Source: Robbsia sp. KACC 23696 (lineage in GTDB: Bacteria; Pseudomonadota; Gammaproteobacteria; Burkholderiales; Burkholderiaceae). From it: a stretch of 64,000 bases of DNA. Position numbers and translations under genes: made by a program. The stretch lies in the NCBI RefSeq assembly GCF_039852015.1, contig NZ_CP156626.1, forward strand, positions 1,770,249 to 1,834,248, read 5' to 3'. This document shows positions 50,272-61,000 of this stretch, in pieces. The notes beneath the pieces are model-generated. The model did no database searches. It was not told the origin of the DNA and was given only the letters and a program-made list of their open reading frames with translations. Numbering within the stretch: the first letter of the stretch is position 1; each line of letters opens with the position of its first letter.

Positions 50272-51820
50272 CGATGATTGCATCGCGTCCGTCCAGGACG
50301 CGGTGCGAGAAGTCACGACGGCGACGTCAGTCGCTTCGTCGTCCATCGGCATCGCCTTCAGCGGTGGCCTGGACTCCAGCGTGTTGCTCGACAGTTGCGT
50401 CGCGGTATTCGGCGCGGCACGCTGCTTCGCTTTCCACATTCACCATGGCTTGCAAACGGCCGCCGATGACTGGCTGACACACTGCGCGTCCGTGTGCGCC
50501 CGTCTGGGCGTGGCCTTCGTCGCGCGGCGTGTGACCCTGCCTGCAGGGGGCACCGGCGACGGCATCGAGGCCGCCGCGCGGCAGGCCCGTTACCAGGCCC
50601 TGCGGGATCTGGCGGCGGCGCAGGGCATCCCGATCGTCCTGCTGGGGCACCATGCCGACGATCAGGCCGAGACGGTCATGCTGCAACTGTTGCGTGGCGC
50701 CGGACTGCCGGGCCTGGCAGCGATGCCGCTGGCGCGCAACGATGCCGGGACGCCGGGTCTGCAGTGGTGTCGTCCCTTGCTTCCATTGACACGCGAAACG
50801 CTGGAGCGATATGCTCATCGACGCGGTCTGCGTTGGATCGACGACACGTCCAACGACGACCGCCGTTTCGTGCGCAATGCCTTGCGACACGACGTGATGC
50901 CGGCCATCGCCGCGCATTTCCCCGCGTATCGGACGACGCTTGCGCGCGTCGCCCGGCATGCGGCGGCGTCGCAGCAATTACTGACGACACTTGCCGAAGA
51001 GGACTGGGCGCGATGCCAGGCGCCGCTGCAGCGTGACGATGGCAACGAGGGGGCGTCGTCCGACTCCGTTTCCTTGTCATTGCGCGCACTGCGGACGCTG
51101 TCGCCCGCGCGTATCGAGAATCTGTTGCGGCACTGGGTGCGGGTGCGCGGCCTTGCGGCGCCGAGCGCGGCGCGTCTCGCGGAGATGCTGTCGCAGATCG
51201 TCGGCAAGGGCGGTGTGCCGGGGCAGCGCGCCAGTATCGCGCACGCCGGCGAATCGCTGCATTTTTATCGGGACCGCGTTTATTGGTCGCCCGCGCCGCG
51301 CGTCGCGTCGGGCGGCGGTGGGCGCGCGATGGATGTCGAGGGAGCGACGGCGTGCTGGCGCTTCGACGGGCAGGCGCGCTGGGCGCCGCCCGGATGGGCG
51401 GGGCATTTCGCGTTCGTCGCCGACGCGCCGGAGCTACCTGAGACGGCCGACGCGTGTCGACTGTCCGATGCGGCGTCGCCGGCGCTATCCGACGGTGCCG
51501 CGGCATGGCGCGTGCCGTTGTCGGCGCTGCTCGGGCGGGAGATCGAAGTCCGTCCTCGCGCCGGGGGGGAAAAGATGCGGCTCGGCGCGAGGCGTCCGCT
51601 GCGCACGCTGAAGCAGTTGTACCAGTCGTCGGGCGTGCCCGCGTGGCAGCGCGCGGTGCCTTTGCTCTACGTCGATGGCGCGCTGTGCTATGTGCCGTAC
51701 GTCGGCGGCTATCTGGCCGATGCGGCCGGCGAGGAGGACGTTACCGCAAGCGGCGTGGCGTCTCCGAGCGATGCGTCGACGCCGATGTTGACGGTCCGGT
51801 GGTGCCCCGCGGTCGATTGA
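50240..51820 (+). CDS. tilS: tRNA(Ile)-lysidine synthetase
   Basis: TilS converts C34 of tRNA-Ile(CAU) to lysidine so it reads AUA. The 526-residue protein has the PP-loop SGGLDSS (41-47), [40 protein letters not shown], and the substrate region [19 protein letters not shown]. The C-terminal domain ends with [20 protein letters not shown]-like family text and a final low-complexity tail. The proposed ATG at 50240 overlaps accA by 32 bases; a later non-ATG start cannot be excluded. Confidence 0.93.
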   Translation: MASSRKTAPTDDDCIASVQDAVREVTTATSVASSSIGIAFSGGLDSSVLLDSCVAVFGAARCFAFHIHHGLQTAADDWLTHCASVCARLGVAFVARRVTLPAGGTGDGIEAAARQARYQALRDLAAAQGIPIVLLGHHADDQAETVMLQLLRGAGLPGLAAMPLARNDAGTPGLQWCRPLLPLTRETLERYAHRRGLRWIDDTSNDDRRFVRNALRHDVMPAIAAHFPAYRTTLARVARHAAASQQLLTTLAEEDWARCQAPLQRDDGNEGASSDSVSLSLRALRTLSPARIENLLRHWVRVRGLAAPSAARLAEMLSQIVGKGGVPGQRASIAHAGESLHFYRDRVYWSPAPRVASGGGGRAMDVEGATACWRFDGQARWAPPGWAGHFAFVADAPELPETADACRLSDAASPALSDGAAAWRVPLSALLGREIEVRPRAGGEKMRLGARRPLRTLKQLYQSSGVPAWQRAVPLLYVDGALCYVPYVGGYLADAAGEEDVTASGVASPSDASTPMLTVRWCPAVD

Positions 51821-52144
51821 TTCGGGTTTCCCATCGATTCCGCTTGTTTTTCAGCGGGGCATCCTGTACTTTTTTATTTTTTCGGAATTGCCGTTCCGTC
51901 ATTCTTACCGGCGGCCTTGCTGCCGTCCGGTTCAGCCTAGCGCGTATCGTCAATAATTCGGCAGGGTTTCGTGGTCGGTCACACGAACCCGGCGCGCGGC
52001 ATCCCGGGTGATCGCCGCGCGAGGCAAAACCTCCGGCGCCGGCGCAGAACCTTTGCGTCTTGCGGCCACCTGTCCGAACCAGGATGGAGGATCCTCCAGC
52101 CCTGTATTGACGGCGCGAACGGCGGTCTCAGACTTCACAACACA
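51821..52144. other. 324-base gap before lysC
   Basis: Holds an unusual T-rich patch (51870-51882) for this GC-rich genome, shortly after a weak 5-bp hairpin (CCGCT/AGCGG, 51840-51857); together they may end tilS transcription, but the T-run is 12 bases too far for a standard terminator. The rest presumably carries the lysC promoter. I see no lysine riboswitch. Confidence 0.4.
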
Positions 52145-53404
52145 ATGTCTCTGATTGTTCATAAGTACGGCGGCACGTCGATGGGCTCGGTTGAGCGCAT
52201 CAAGAACGTCGCGAAACGGGTAGCCAAGTGGCATCGTGCCGGGCACCAGATGGTAGTCGTGCCGTCGGCGATGTCCGGCGAAACGAACCGTCTGCTGAAA
52301 CTCGCCCATGAGATTTCCGCGCAACCGGATCCGCGCGAACTGGATGCCATCGCGGCGACCGGCGAGCAGGTGAGCGTCGGCTTGCTGGCGCTGGCGTTGC
52401 AGGCCGAAGGGCTGGAAGCGGTCAGCTATGCCGGATGGCAGGTGCCGGTGCGCACCGATAGCGCCTTCACGAAAGCGCGCATCGAAAGCATCGACGGCAC
52501 GAAGGTGCGCGCCGATCTGGACGCCGGCAAGGTGGTGGTCATCACCGGTTTCCAGGGCGTGGATCCGAACGGCAATGTGGCGACGCTGGGGCGCGGCGGT
52601 TCCGACACGTCCGCGGTCGCGATCGCGGCGGCCTTGGAAGCGGCCGAGTGCCTGATCTACACGGACGTCGATGGCGTGTACACGACGGACCCGCGCGTGG
52701 TCGACGACGCCCGTCGTCTGGATCGCGTGACGTTCGAGGAAATGCTGGAGATGGCGAGCCTCGGCTCGAAGGTACTGCAGATCCGGTCGGTCGAATTCGC
52801 GGGGAAGTACCGTGTGAAGACGCGGGTGTTGTCCAGCCTGACGGATCCGATGATTGCGCTCGAGAACGAAATGCACTCGGGCACCCTGATTACCTTTGAA
52901 GAAGACGAGACCATGGAAAAAGCGGTTATCTCGGGCATTGCCTTCCAACGCGACGAGGCGCGGATCGCGGTGATCGGCGTGCCCGATCGGCCAGGCATCG
53001 CCTACCAGATCCTGGGCCCGGTGGCCGACGCGAATATCGACGTCGACATGATCATCCAGAACCAGAGCGTGGAAGGGAAGACCGATTTCACGTTCACGGT
53101 GCCGCGCGGCGACTATGTGCGTGCGCTGGATATCCTGAACGCGCAGGTCAAGGATCACGTCGCGGCCGGCAAGATCCTCGGCGAGCCGAAGGTGTCGAAG
53201 GTATCGGTCGTCGGCGTGGGCATGCGCTCGCACGTGGGTGTGGCGAGCAAGATGTTCCGCACGCTGTCGGAAGAGGGCATCAATATCCAGATGATCTCGA
53301 CCTCGGAAATCAAGATCTCGGTGCTGATCGACGAGAAGTATATGGAGCTCGCGGTCCGCGCGTTGCATAAGGCATTCGAGCTGGATTTGCCGGTCAACGG
53401 TTGA
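52145..53404 (+). CDS. lysC: Aspartate kinase
   Basis: Phosphorylates aspartate, the entry to lysine, threonine, methionine and diaminopimelate. A 419-residue monofunctional aspartokinase with KYGGTSMGSVERI at the start, VVVPSAMSGETNRLL, TLGRGGSDTSAVAIAAAL, YTDVDGVYTTDPR, then two ACT domains (from about 265; the first contains RIAVIGVPDRPGIAYQI and the second VSVVGVGMRSHVGVA), the usual sites of lysine/threonine feedback inhibition. No good ribosome-binding site precedes the ATG. The locus ends with tRNA-Ser. Confidence 0.97.
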   Translation: MSLIVHKYGGTSMGSVERIKNVAKRVAKWHRAGHQMVVVPSAMSGETNRLLKLAHEISAQPDPRELDAIAATGEQVSVGLLALALQAEGLEAVSYAGWQVPVRTDSAFTKARIESIDGTKVRADLDAGKVVVITGFQGVDPNGNVATLGRGGSDTSAVAIAAALEAAECLIYTDVDGVYTTDPRVVDDARRLDRVTFEEMLEMASLGSKVLQIRSVEFAGKYRVKTRVLSSLTDPMIALENEMHSGTLITFEEDETMEKAVISGIAFQRDEARIAVIGVPDRPGIAYQILGPVADANIDVDMIIQNQSVEGKTDFTFTVPRGDYVRALDILNAQVKDHVAAGKILGEPKVSKVSVVGVGMRSHVGVASKMFRTLSEEGINIQMISTSEIKISVLIDEKYMELAVRALHKAFELDLPVNG

Positions 53405-53495
53405 GCGGGATGGCACCGGGCAGCGGGCGAGTGCGCTAGCCTCGTGCGGCGGGTCGGAAAAATCGTTTGTCGCGTCGGCGATATGAAATAAAAGT

Positions 53496-53524
53496 TTGAC
53501 GTTTTCCGATTCAGAGGCTATTAT
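53496..53524 (+). promoter_or_regulatory. Consensus sigma-70 promoter for tRNA-Ser
   Basis: TTGACG (53496-53501), a 17-base spacer and TATTAT (53519-53524), ending 56 bases before the mature tRNA. Near-consensus strength suits a stable RNA. Confidence 0.85.
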
Positions 53525-53580
53525 CTCGCTTCGCTTGAGGGTTGATCGGAAACGAACAGCGGCAAGCGAAAAGAAGTACC

Positions 53581-53673
53581 GGAGACGTGGCCGAGAGGTC
53601 GAAGGCACTCCCCTGCTAAGGGAGCATGCGGCCAAAAACTGCATCAAGGGTTCGAATCCCTTCGTCTCCGCCA
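53581..53673 (+). tRNA. tRNA-Ser (anticodon GCU)
   Basis: A 93-base class II tRNA. Acceptor stem GGAGACG pairs with CGTCTCC, the discriminator is G and CCA is encoded. The anticodon arm is CTCCC-CTGCTAA-GGGAG, giving anticodon GCT (reads AGC/AGU). A long variable arm and the T-loop TTCGAAT are present. It lies 176 bases after lysC. Confidence 0.97.
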
Positions 53674-53743
53674 GAATTCGCTGGCTTGATGTTTCAGGCT
53701 GGTTTCAAGTAGTCCGGGTTGCACCGGATAACGCTTGGAGATA

Positions 53744-53766
53744 AAGGGGCTTCGGCCCCTTTTTTG
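53744..53766 (+). terminator. Intrinsic terminator after tRNA-Ser
   Basis: AAGGGGC-TTCG-GCCCCTT stem with the very stable UUCG loop, followed directly by a T-run. About 70 bases after the tRNA. Confidence 0.92.
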
Positions 53767-53977
53767 CGTTTACGAACGCTTTATTCAGGCGGGCTCGCCA
53801 AAATACTTCCTTATCGCACAGGCGATCCTGCGATATGAACGCCTGCGCATATTCTGCACGAGGATGTTTCCGCTTTATCGTCAGGAAAACTGACCGATTT
53901 GTCTACACGCGATGTTCCCCGCCAAAGTCGGCGTAGAATTCAGGTTTTCAAGACATTCGACACGACAACTGGCAGCC

Positions 53978-54709
53978 ATGACAGCAATGCAAAAACCCTT
54001 GATCGGCGTACTGGGCGGCATGGGCCCGCTGGCGACTGTCGATTTCATGCAGCGCGTGATCGAGTTGACGCCGGCGTCGCGCGATCAGGACCATCTGGCG
54101 CTGTTGGTGGCAAACCTGCCGAGCACGCCTGATCGTTCCACCGCGATCATCGATGGCGGCCCCAGCCCGCTCCCGGCGCTGCTGGACGGGATCGATCTGT
54201 TGAACCGCAACGATGCGGCGCTGATCGTCGTGCCGTGTAATTCGGCGCATCATTGGATCGACGCGATGCGCGCGCGCAGCGCCGCGCCGATGCTGCATAT
54301 CGGCGAAGCCTGTGTTGCGGCCTTGCCGGCCGGCGTGACGCGCGTTGCCGTGCTGGCGACGGGCGGCACGATGGTGTCGGGTTTCTATCAGACATTACTG
54401 CGAAATCGCGGGATCACGCCGATCGAGCCCGACCATGCCGTGCAGCAACACGTCACCGACTGCATCCGGGAAGTGAAGGCGGGCAATATCCCGGCGTCGG
54501 CCGAGGCCTTGTCGCCGGCGATCCGCATCCTGGCCGAGCAGGGCGCCGAAGCGGTCATCATGGGATGTACCGAAATTCCGCTGGCCGCGCGGCCCTTGTC
54601 GGCGTTTGCCGCGGAACTCGGCGTCCCGTTGATCGACAGCACACTGGCGCTGGCGCATGCCACCGTGGATTTTGCACGCGAAAAAGGCTGGCTCGCGCAG
54701 GGCGTCTGA
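53978..54709 (+). CDS. Aspartate/glutamate racemase family protein
   Basis: A 243-residue cofactor-independent racemase of the Asp/Glu/hydantoin racemase superfamily. GVLGGMGPLATVDF at the start, the first catalytic Cys87 in IVVPCNSAHHW and the second Cys197 in VIMGCTEIPL are both present, so it should be active; the GGMGP form with both cysteines is the aspartate-racemase subgroup. The exact substrate is not fixed by sequence. The ATG at 53978 begins just before the family's conserved strand; an upstream ATG at 53912 adds 22 unlike residues. Confidence 0.88.
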   Translation: MTAMQKPLIGVLGGMGPLATVDFMQRVIELTPASRDQDHLALLVANLPSTPDRSTAIIDGGPSPLPALLDGIDLLNRNDAALIVVPCNSAHHWIDAMRARSAAPMLHIGEACVAALPAGVTRVAVLATGGTMVSGFYQTLLRNRGITPIEPDHAVQQHVTDCIREVKAGNIPASAEALSPAIRILAEQGAEAVIMGCTEIPLAARPLSAFAAELGVPLIDSTLALAHATVDFAREKGWLAQGV

Positions 54710-54877
54710 TCCGCCCGATAACAGCGACGTTTGCTAATCCGCAGTAGTATGTCTGACATCGCGGCGGCGGCCGCACCGTGCAGCGTCGCGCGGTGATTGC
54801 GCCGCCAGTCGTCCCGCCTGCCGCGGCGCGACGTCGTCGCGTCCGCTACGCCTTCCCACCTTGGAGAACCACCCGAA

Positions 54878-55429
54878 ATGAGCACATCCGTCTATGGCAT
54901 CCCGGTCCAATCGATCGATGGCAACGCACTGACGCTGGACCAGTACAAGGGCAAGGTCCTGCTGATCGTCAACGTCGCCTCGAAGTGCGGTCTGACGCCG
55001 CAGTACGAAGGTCTGGAAAAACTCTATGAAGCACGCCGCGCCGACGGTCTCGAAATCCTGGGTTTCCCGGCAAACAATTTCAAGGGACAGGAACCCGGCA
55101 GCGACGAGGAAATCAAGTCCTTCTGCAGCCTGACGTACGACGTCCAGTTCCCCTTGTTCTCGAAGATCTCCGTGGTGGGCGACGATCAGCACCCGCTGTA
55201 CAAGACGCTGACGGCAGCGGTGCCGAACGCGACCGGCGAAGGTCCGTTCCGCGAACGTCTGGAAGGCAAGGGCATGACGACGAACCCGGTTCCGGGCGTG
55301 CTGTGGAATTTCGAAAAATTCCTCGTGTCCGCCGACGGCGAGGTGGTCGGGCGTTTCTCGCCGGATGTCACCGCCGATGATCCGAAATTGGCCGCGGCCT
55401 TGGATGCCGAATTGAAGAAGGCCGCCTAA
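54878..55429 (+). CDS. Glutathione peroxidase (Cys type)
   Basis: A 183-residue thiol peroxidase of the GPx family reducing hydroperoxides. The catalytic tetrad is complete with cysteine in place of selenocysteine: Cys37 in VNVASKCGLTPQYEGLE, Gln in FKGQEPG, the Asn and Trp of LWNFEKFLV; FPANNF is conserved. In bacteria such Cys-GPx proteins usually take electrons from thioredoxin. The ATG at 54878 is preceded by GGAG at a somewhat long distance. Same direction as the racemase gene. Confidence 0.95.
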   Translation: MSTSVYGIPVQSIDGNALTLDQYKGKVLLIVNVASKCGLTPQYEGLEKLYEARRADGLEILGFPANNFKGQEPGSDEEIKSFCSLTYDVQFPLFSKISVVGDDQHPLYKTLTAAVPNATGEGPFRERLEGKGMTTNPVPGVLWNFEKFLVSADGEVVGRFSPDVTADDPKLAAALDAELKKAA

Positions 55430-55457
55430 GGCGCGTTCAGGCTTACCGGACGTTGCC

Positions 55458-56357
55458 GTGGATCGTACGTTGCAGATGTCGGTGTTCATCGCCGTGGTGG
55501 ATGCCGGCAGTTTCATCGGTGCCGTCGATGGACTCAGAATGTCGAAAGCGGCGGTCTCGCGGCATGTCGACGCGCTGGAGCAGCGGCTCGGTGTACGATT
55601 GCTCCAGCGCACGACGCGTCGTCTGTCCTTGACGGACGATGGCCGGACTTTCTATCAGCGCGCGAAAGAGGTTCTGTCGGCGCTCGACGACGCGGAAGCG
55701 ACCTTGAGCTCGCGCTCGGCCGAGCCGAGCGGCATGATCCGCATCAATGTTCCGCTGACGTTCGGCGTCGATCATCTGGCGCCGCTTTGGCCGCGCTTCC
55801 TCGAAGCGCATCCGAAAGTCGATCTCGATATCACCTTGAACGACCGGGTCGTCGATCTGGTCGATGAAGGCTATGACCTCGCGGTGCGTATCGGCGCGAT
55901 GCCGGATTCGACGCTGGTCAGCCGGCATCTCGCCAACACACGGATGATCCTGTGCGCAACACCGGCCTATTTGGCCCGGCACGGGACACCGCAGTTGCCG
56001 CGTGATCTCGCCGCCCATCGCGTGTTGGCCTATACCAATGGCGCAAGCCGTGACGAATGGACGTTTACCGGCCCGGACGGTCATGCCGTCGCCGCCCGTA
56101 TTCATGCGCGCGTCCATTCGAACAACGGCGACACCTGTCGCGCGATCGCACTGGCGGACGGCGGCATCATGCTGCAGCCGCGCTTCATGCTCGAAGCGGA
56201 TCTGCGTGCCGGGCGGCTCGTGGAAATCATGCCCGATCATCACGCCGGCATGTTCGGCATCTATGCCGTCTATCCCACCCGTAAGCAATTGCCGCTGAAG
56301 GTGCGACGCCTCGTCGATTTTCTGGTGACGTCCTTTCAGCGTGTCACTTGGGATTGA
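55458..56357 (+). CDS. LysR-family transcriptional regulator
   Basis: A 299-residue LysR regulator: N-terminal winged helix (FIAVVDAGSFIGAVDGLRMS, AAVSRHVDALEQRLGVRLLQ, RTTRRLSLTDDG) and the two-lobed effector domain from about residue 90 (IRINVPLTFGVDHLAPLWPRF). It belongs to the CrgA/DsdC-like group common in Burkholderia. The start is a GTG at 55458; an ATG follows at 55476. It converges on the porin gene and lies 28 bases after the glutathione peroxidase gene. Target unknown. Confidence 0.93.
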   Translation: MDRTLQMSVFIAVVDAGSFIGAVDGLRMSKAAVSRHVDALEQRLGVRLLQRTTRRLSLTDDGRTFYQRAKEVLSALDDAEATLSSRSAEPSGMIRINVPLTFGVDHLAPLWPRFLEAHPKVDLDITLNDRVVDLVDEGYDLAVRIGAMPDSTLVSRHLANTRMILCATPAYLARHGTPQLPRDLAAHRVLAYTNGASRDEWTFTGPDGHAVAARIHARVHSNNGDTCRAIALADGGIMLQPRFMLEADLRAGRLVEIMPDHHAGMFGIYAVYPTRKQLPLKVRRLVDFLVTSFQRVTWD

Positions 56358-56370
56358 GGCGCCGTCCCTG

Positions 56371-57660
56371 TTAGAAACGATGGCGCAGACCCAAATGCGC
56401 GGTCCATTGCCCTCTGCTGCCCGATATGCCGCCGCCGCTCGACAGGTTCGCGCGATCGAAGGCCGTGCTGCCGGTGCGTTCGCCTGAGGCACGTTGATAG
56501 GCCGCCGCCAGATAGACATCGGTCCGTTTCGACAGCAGATAATCGGCGACACCGCCAATCTGATGCCAATGCGGCCGGCCAACCTTGCCTGCGGCATTCT
56601 CGGCGCGGGCACGCGTATGGATATAGACCAAGCCGGTTGTCAGTGCGACCGTCACCGGATACTTCAGATGGATCTCGATGTTGTCGAAGCGCAATTGCTT
56701 CGCGGCGACGAGGGGCATCGGTATCGCGCCGGGGAAGGCGGTCGGTGCGAAGACCCGTGTGCGACTGTAATTACCGCCGAGACTGGCATGACCGAGCTGA
56801 TAGGTGAGTGCTGCACCCCACGTTTGTTGTTTGTCACCGCTGAAGCTGCCTTTATCGACCGCCGCGCCGCCCGTATTCGTGCTGTTGGGACGATCGAGCT
56901 GGGCGTAGGCAACGGCCAAGGCCAGCGGACCGCTCGCATAGTGGGCGCCTAGGCTGAACGCGCGATTGTCGCGCGCGCCGGCGGCGTTGCTGAACGAATA
57001 GGTCGCGACGGCCCTCGCGCCCATCGTGCTCGCGCTGGTGTACTTCAGTGTGTTGTTGACGCGATAGGTCAAGCCGGCGTTGTCATTGCCATAGATGCGC
57101 CCATTGACGCCGCTGGCCCAACTGCCGGCGGCCGTCAACGGCGAGACGGTATCGACGAAGGCGTCATATTGTCGCCCGAATGTCAGCGTGCCGCTGCGAT
57201 CGCTGCTCAAGCCGACATAGGCTTGTCGGCCGAATAAGGCGCCGCCTTGTACCGACCGGCCGCTATTCCCGTCGAATCCCGCTTCCATCAACGCGACCGC
57301 CTGGAGGCCATTGCCGAGCGATTCGGTGATTTTCATGCCCCAGCGGTTGCCGGCATACGTCCCGGTGTTCGCGCGTGTCAGGGTGTTGCTGTCGCGATCG
57401 TTGGTGAAAGCCACGCTTTGATCGAGGATCCCGTAGAGCAATACGTTCGACGGCGGCTGCTGCGCCTGCACCGAGTGGAAGGTAAGACATAACGCCGGCG
57501 CGACCAGAACGGGCCAGCGCGAACGGGCGTTCGTGAAGCGCGGACGCGGCTCGCGATGTACTGTGTCGTGTGGCCGCCCCGCATGCAATGCGACGGCATG
57601 CGACTCGCGTGATGGCGAGACCTTTCGGAACAAACAAGCGGAACAACGCAAGAAGAACAT
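56371..57660 (-). CDS. Outer-membrane porin, Burkholderia type
   Basis: A 16-stranded trimeric general porin: SNVLLYGILDQSVAFTND as first strand, NRWGMKITESLGNGLQAVALMEAGF, LFGRQAYVGLSSDRSGTLTFGRQYD and the C-terminal HLGLRHRF ending in Phe. The ATG at 57660 has AGGAA before it, but the signal core (PVLVAPALCLTFHSVQA) begins only near residue 50, leaving a long charged Arg/His-rich lead; a start error or an unusual extended signal are both possible. Convergent with the LysR gene. Confidence 0.88.
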   Translation of the reverse strand: MFFLRCSACLFRKVSPSRESHAVALHAGRPHDTVHREPRPRFTNARSRWPVLVAPALCLTFHSVQAQQPPSNVLLYGILDQSVAFTNDRDSNTLTRANTGTYAGNRWGMKITESLGNGLQAVALMEAGFDGNSGRSVQGGALFGRQAYVGLSSDRSGTLTFGRQYDAFVDTVSPLTAAGSWASGVNGRIYGNDNAGLTYRVNNTLKYTSASTMGARAVATYSFSNAAGARDNRAFSLGAHYASGPLALAVAYAQLDRPNSTNTGGAAVDKGSFSGDKQQTWGAALTYQLGHASLGGNYSRTRVFAPTAFPGAIPMPLVAAKQLRFDNIEIHLKYPVTVALTTGLVYIHTRARAENAAGKVGRPHWHQIGGVADYLLSKRTDVYLAAAYQRASGERTGSTAFDRANLSSGGGISGSRGQWTAHLGLRHRF

Positions 57661-57907
57661 TCAGTATTCCTATGGGATGGTCGAGCGCTCACGCCGATGA
57701 TCGGCGCGGATCTCGACAGAGGCCGGGACGGACGTCACATGTCCCCTGGCAGGGCGGCGGTGCCCCTCGGTGCGGCGCCGTCGTTCCGTTTGCCGCCGCA
57801 CGGTGGCGGACCCAATGAAAAATATCAGCCAGCACTTGGCGTCGGACATCGTGGCGTCGCCTGGCACGCCATCTGCTCGTACAACGCATGCCGCACTCGA
57901 CATTCGA

Positions 57908-57927
57908 TACTGTATGGGTGTACAGTA
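57908..57927 (+). promoter_or_regulatory. LexA (SOS) box upstream of uvrA
   Basis: TACTGTATGGGTGTACAGTA contains CTGT-N8-ACAG with flanking TA on both sides, the full proteobacterial LexA consensus. It lies 130 bases before the uvrA GTG, so DNA damage should induce the gene. Confidence 0.9.
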
Positions 57928-58057
57928 TTCGGTGCGCCCACCGCGGGCGCGCTTATGGCAGCGCGTGTATGCTGTCAGCGGAACCCCCGACCCGTGGGGT
58001 GTCGGTATGCCCCGGGTCTTCCGTTATTTGCTTTCACACTGCTTTGGATCGTCTTCC

Positions 58058-61000
58058 GTGTCTTCGAACGAAGTTTCCCGCCGTGCCCGCCGCCCCGCGA
58101 CCGATGTGACTGAACCGACCGGCCAAGCCTCCGGTGCGCGTCAGCTCATCCGGATTCGTGGTGCGCGCCAACATAATCTGAAGAATCTCGATGTGGACTT
58201 GCATCCGGGGCAGATGACCGTGGTGACGGGGCCGTCGGGGTCCGGTAAATCGAGCCTGGTGTTCGATACGCTCTACGCCGAAGGTCAGCGGCGTTACGTC
58301 GAGACGTTCAGCGCCTACGCACGACAGTTCCTCGATCGCATGGATCGGCCGCAAGTCGACCGGGTGGACGGCGTGCCGCCGGCGATCGCGATCGACCAGA
58401 CGAACCCGGTGCGCAGCTCGCGTTCGACCGTCGGTACGATGACCGAGTTGAACGATCACTTGAAGCTGTTCTTCGCGCGGGCCGCGACGCTGTTCGATCG
58501 GCAGACCGCCAATGGGGTGGCGCATGACACACCCGAGACGATCTACGCGGAGTTGTTGCGGCGTACACGCGACGACGACCCGCGCGTCGCAATTACCTTT
58601 CCGGTGCAATTGCCCGACAGCGTGACCGATGAGGAAGTGGCGCAGTGGCTGTCCGCGAGCGGGCACACGCGTGTCCAGGCGCGCCGACGCGTGCAGACCG
58701 AGAGCGGGCCGCGGCAATTGCTCGACGTCGTGGCCGACCGTTTCCGCGTGCAGGGGGCCGAGCGGGTGCGTGTGATGGAAGCGATCGAGGCAGGGCTGAC
58801 GCGCGGGGGCGGACGGCTCGACGTCTATCTGCTCGACGCGCCGGCTACTGCGGACGCGGCACCCGTGGGCGGCACAAGCACAAGCGCGAACGTCGCCGTT
58901 GCCGTGTCCACAAATGCGGCCGACAGCGAGCCGTCGGCGCCGCATTGGCGTTTCTCGACCGGGCTGCATTGTCCGGAAAGCGATATCCGCTATGCGGAAC
59001 CGCAGCCCGCTTTGTTCTCGTTCAATTCCGCGTATGGGGCGTGCGAAGCGTGTCGCGGTTTCGGGCGCGTGATCGGTATCGACCTGGGCCTGGTGATTCC
59101 CGACGGCCGCAAGTCCCTGCGCGATGGCGCGGTGAAGACCTTGCAGACGCCGGCATGGAAGGAAGGGCAGGACGATCTGATCAAGTACGCGAAGGCGGAA
59201 GGCATTCGCGTCGACGTGCCCTGGACGGATCTGACGCAGCAGGAACGCGATTGGGTCGTCGAAGGTTCGCCGCTCTGGAAGGGTAAATGGAATGCGCAGT
59301 GGTATGGCGTCCGTCGTTTCTTCGATTATTTGGAGTCGAAGGCGTACAAGATGCATATCCGCGTGCTGCTGTCGAAATATCGCAGCTACACCACCTGTCC
59401 GACCTGCGCCGGAGCCCGGCTCAAGACCGAGTCGCTGCTGTGGCGTCTCGGGACCAAGGAACAGGCCGATGCCGTGCTGGCGCCCGAGAAGCGCTTCATG
59501 CCGAATGGCGTCGCGTGGTCGCGGACGCAACTGGAGGCCTTGCCCGGTCTGACGCTGCATGATTTGATGTTGATGCCGATCGATCGGATTCGGCGCTTTT
59601 TCGACACCCTAACGCTGCCATCGGTGCTGCTCGACGATGCGCTGAAGCTATTGCACGATGAAGTGCGTACGCGTCTGCGTTATCTCGGCGATGTCGGTAT
59701 CGGCTATCTGACGCTGGATCGTCAGAGCCGGACGCTGTCCGGCGGCGAGGTGCAACGGATCAATCTGACGACGGCCTTGGGCACGTCGCTGGTGAATACA
59801 TTATTCGTACTGGACGAGCCCAGCATCGGTTTGCATCCGCGCGATCTCGGACGCATCGTCGAGGCGATGCATCGCCTGCGCGACGCCGGCAATACGCTGG
59901 TTGTCGTCGAGCATGATCCGCTCGTGATGCTGGCCGCGGACCGGCTGATCGATATGGGCCCGGGACCCGGCGAGCGCGGTGGTCAGATCGTCTTCGATGG
60001 TCCGCCCTCGACGATCGATGCGGTCTCGGACAGCGATGAAACGCTGACGTCGGCCTATCTGTCCGGGCGTCGCCAAGTGGCGGCGTCGGCGCAATGGGTG
60101 CGACGTCCGGTGGATGACAAGACGCCGCGTCTGGTCTTGGAAGGCGCGACCGAGCATAACCTCCGCGATGTAACGGTATCGATTCCGCTGCGGCGCCTAG
60201 TCTGCGTGACCGGTGTCTCAGGCTCGGGCAAGTCGACGCTGATTCAGGACGTTCTGGCGCCGGCGCTGTCCCGGCATTTCGGCAAGGCGACGGAGACGCC
60301 GGGCGCCTTCCGTGCCTTGCTGGGCGCCGATCAGCTCAACGATGTGACCTTCGTCGATCAGTCGCCGATCGGGCGCACCGCGCGCTCGAATCCAGCGAGC
60401 TATGTCGGTGCCTTCGACGAGATTCGTAAGCTGTTTGCAAAAGCGCCGCTGGCGGCGCAACGCGCTTACGGCCCCGGCATGTTCAGCTTTAACTCCGGGG
60501 ACGGGCGGTGTCCGACCTGCGGCGGATCGGGCTTCGAGCACGTCGAAATGCAATTCCTCAGCGACGTCTATCTGCGTTGTCCGGACTGCGATGGTCGCCG
60601 CTACCGCGACGAAATCCTCGAAGTGCAGATCGAGCGGACCGACGCCTCCGGGACAGTGCGTGCGCTCAGCATCGCCGACGTGCTCGACCTGACGGTCAAC
60701 GAGGCGGTGACGTGTTTCGCCGACGACAAGGCGGTGTTGCGCGTGCTGCAGCCGATCGTCGATGTCGGGCTCGATTACGTCAAGCTAGGTCAGCCGGTCC
60801 CGACGCTGTCGGGCGGCGAAGCGCAGCGGCTGAAGCTGGCGGGCTTCCTGGCCGAAGCGGAAACGACCGACCAATTGCATCGTCTGTTCATGTTCGACGA
60901 GCCCACCACGGGCCTGCATTTCGACGATATCGCGAAGTTGATGCGGGCGATGCGCCGACTTTTGGAGCGTGGTCATTCCCTGCTGGTCATCGAACATAAT

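Noticed and set aside
51840-51882. Intrinsic terminator or lysine riboswitch before lysC
   Set aside because: The stem is only 5 bp and the T-run is 12 bases away; the conserved lysine-riboswitch helices were not found.
51950-53647. 565-codon minus-strand frame opposite lysC
   Set aside because: Antisense shadow of a clear aspartate kinase; it even runs across the tRNA-Ser gene.
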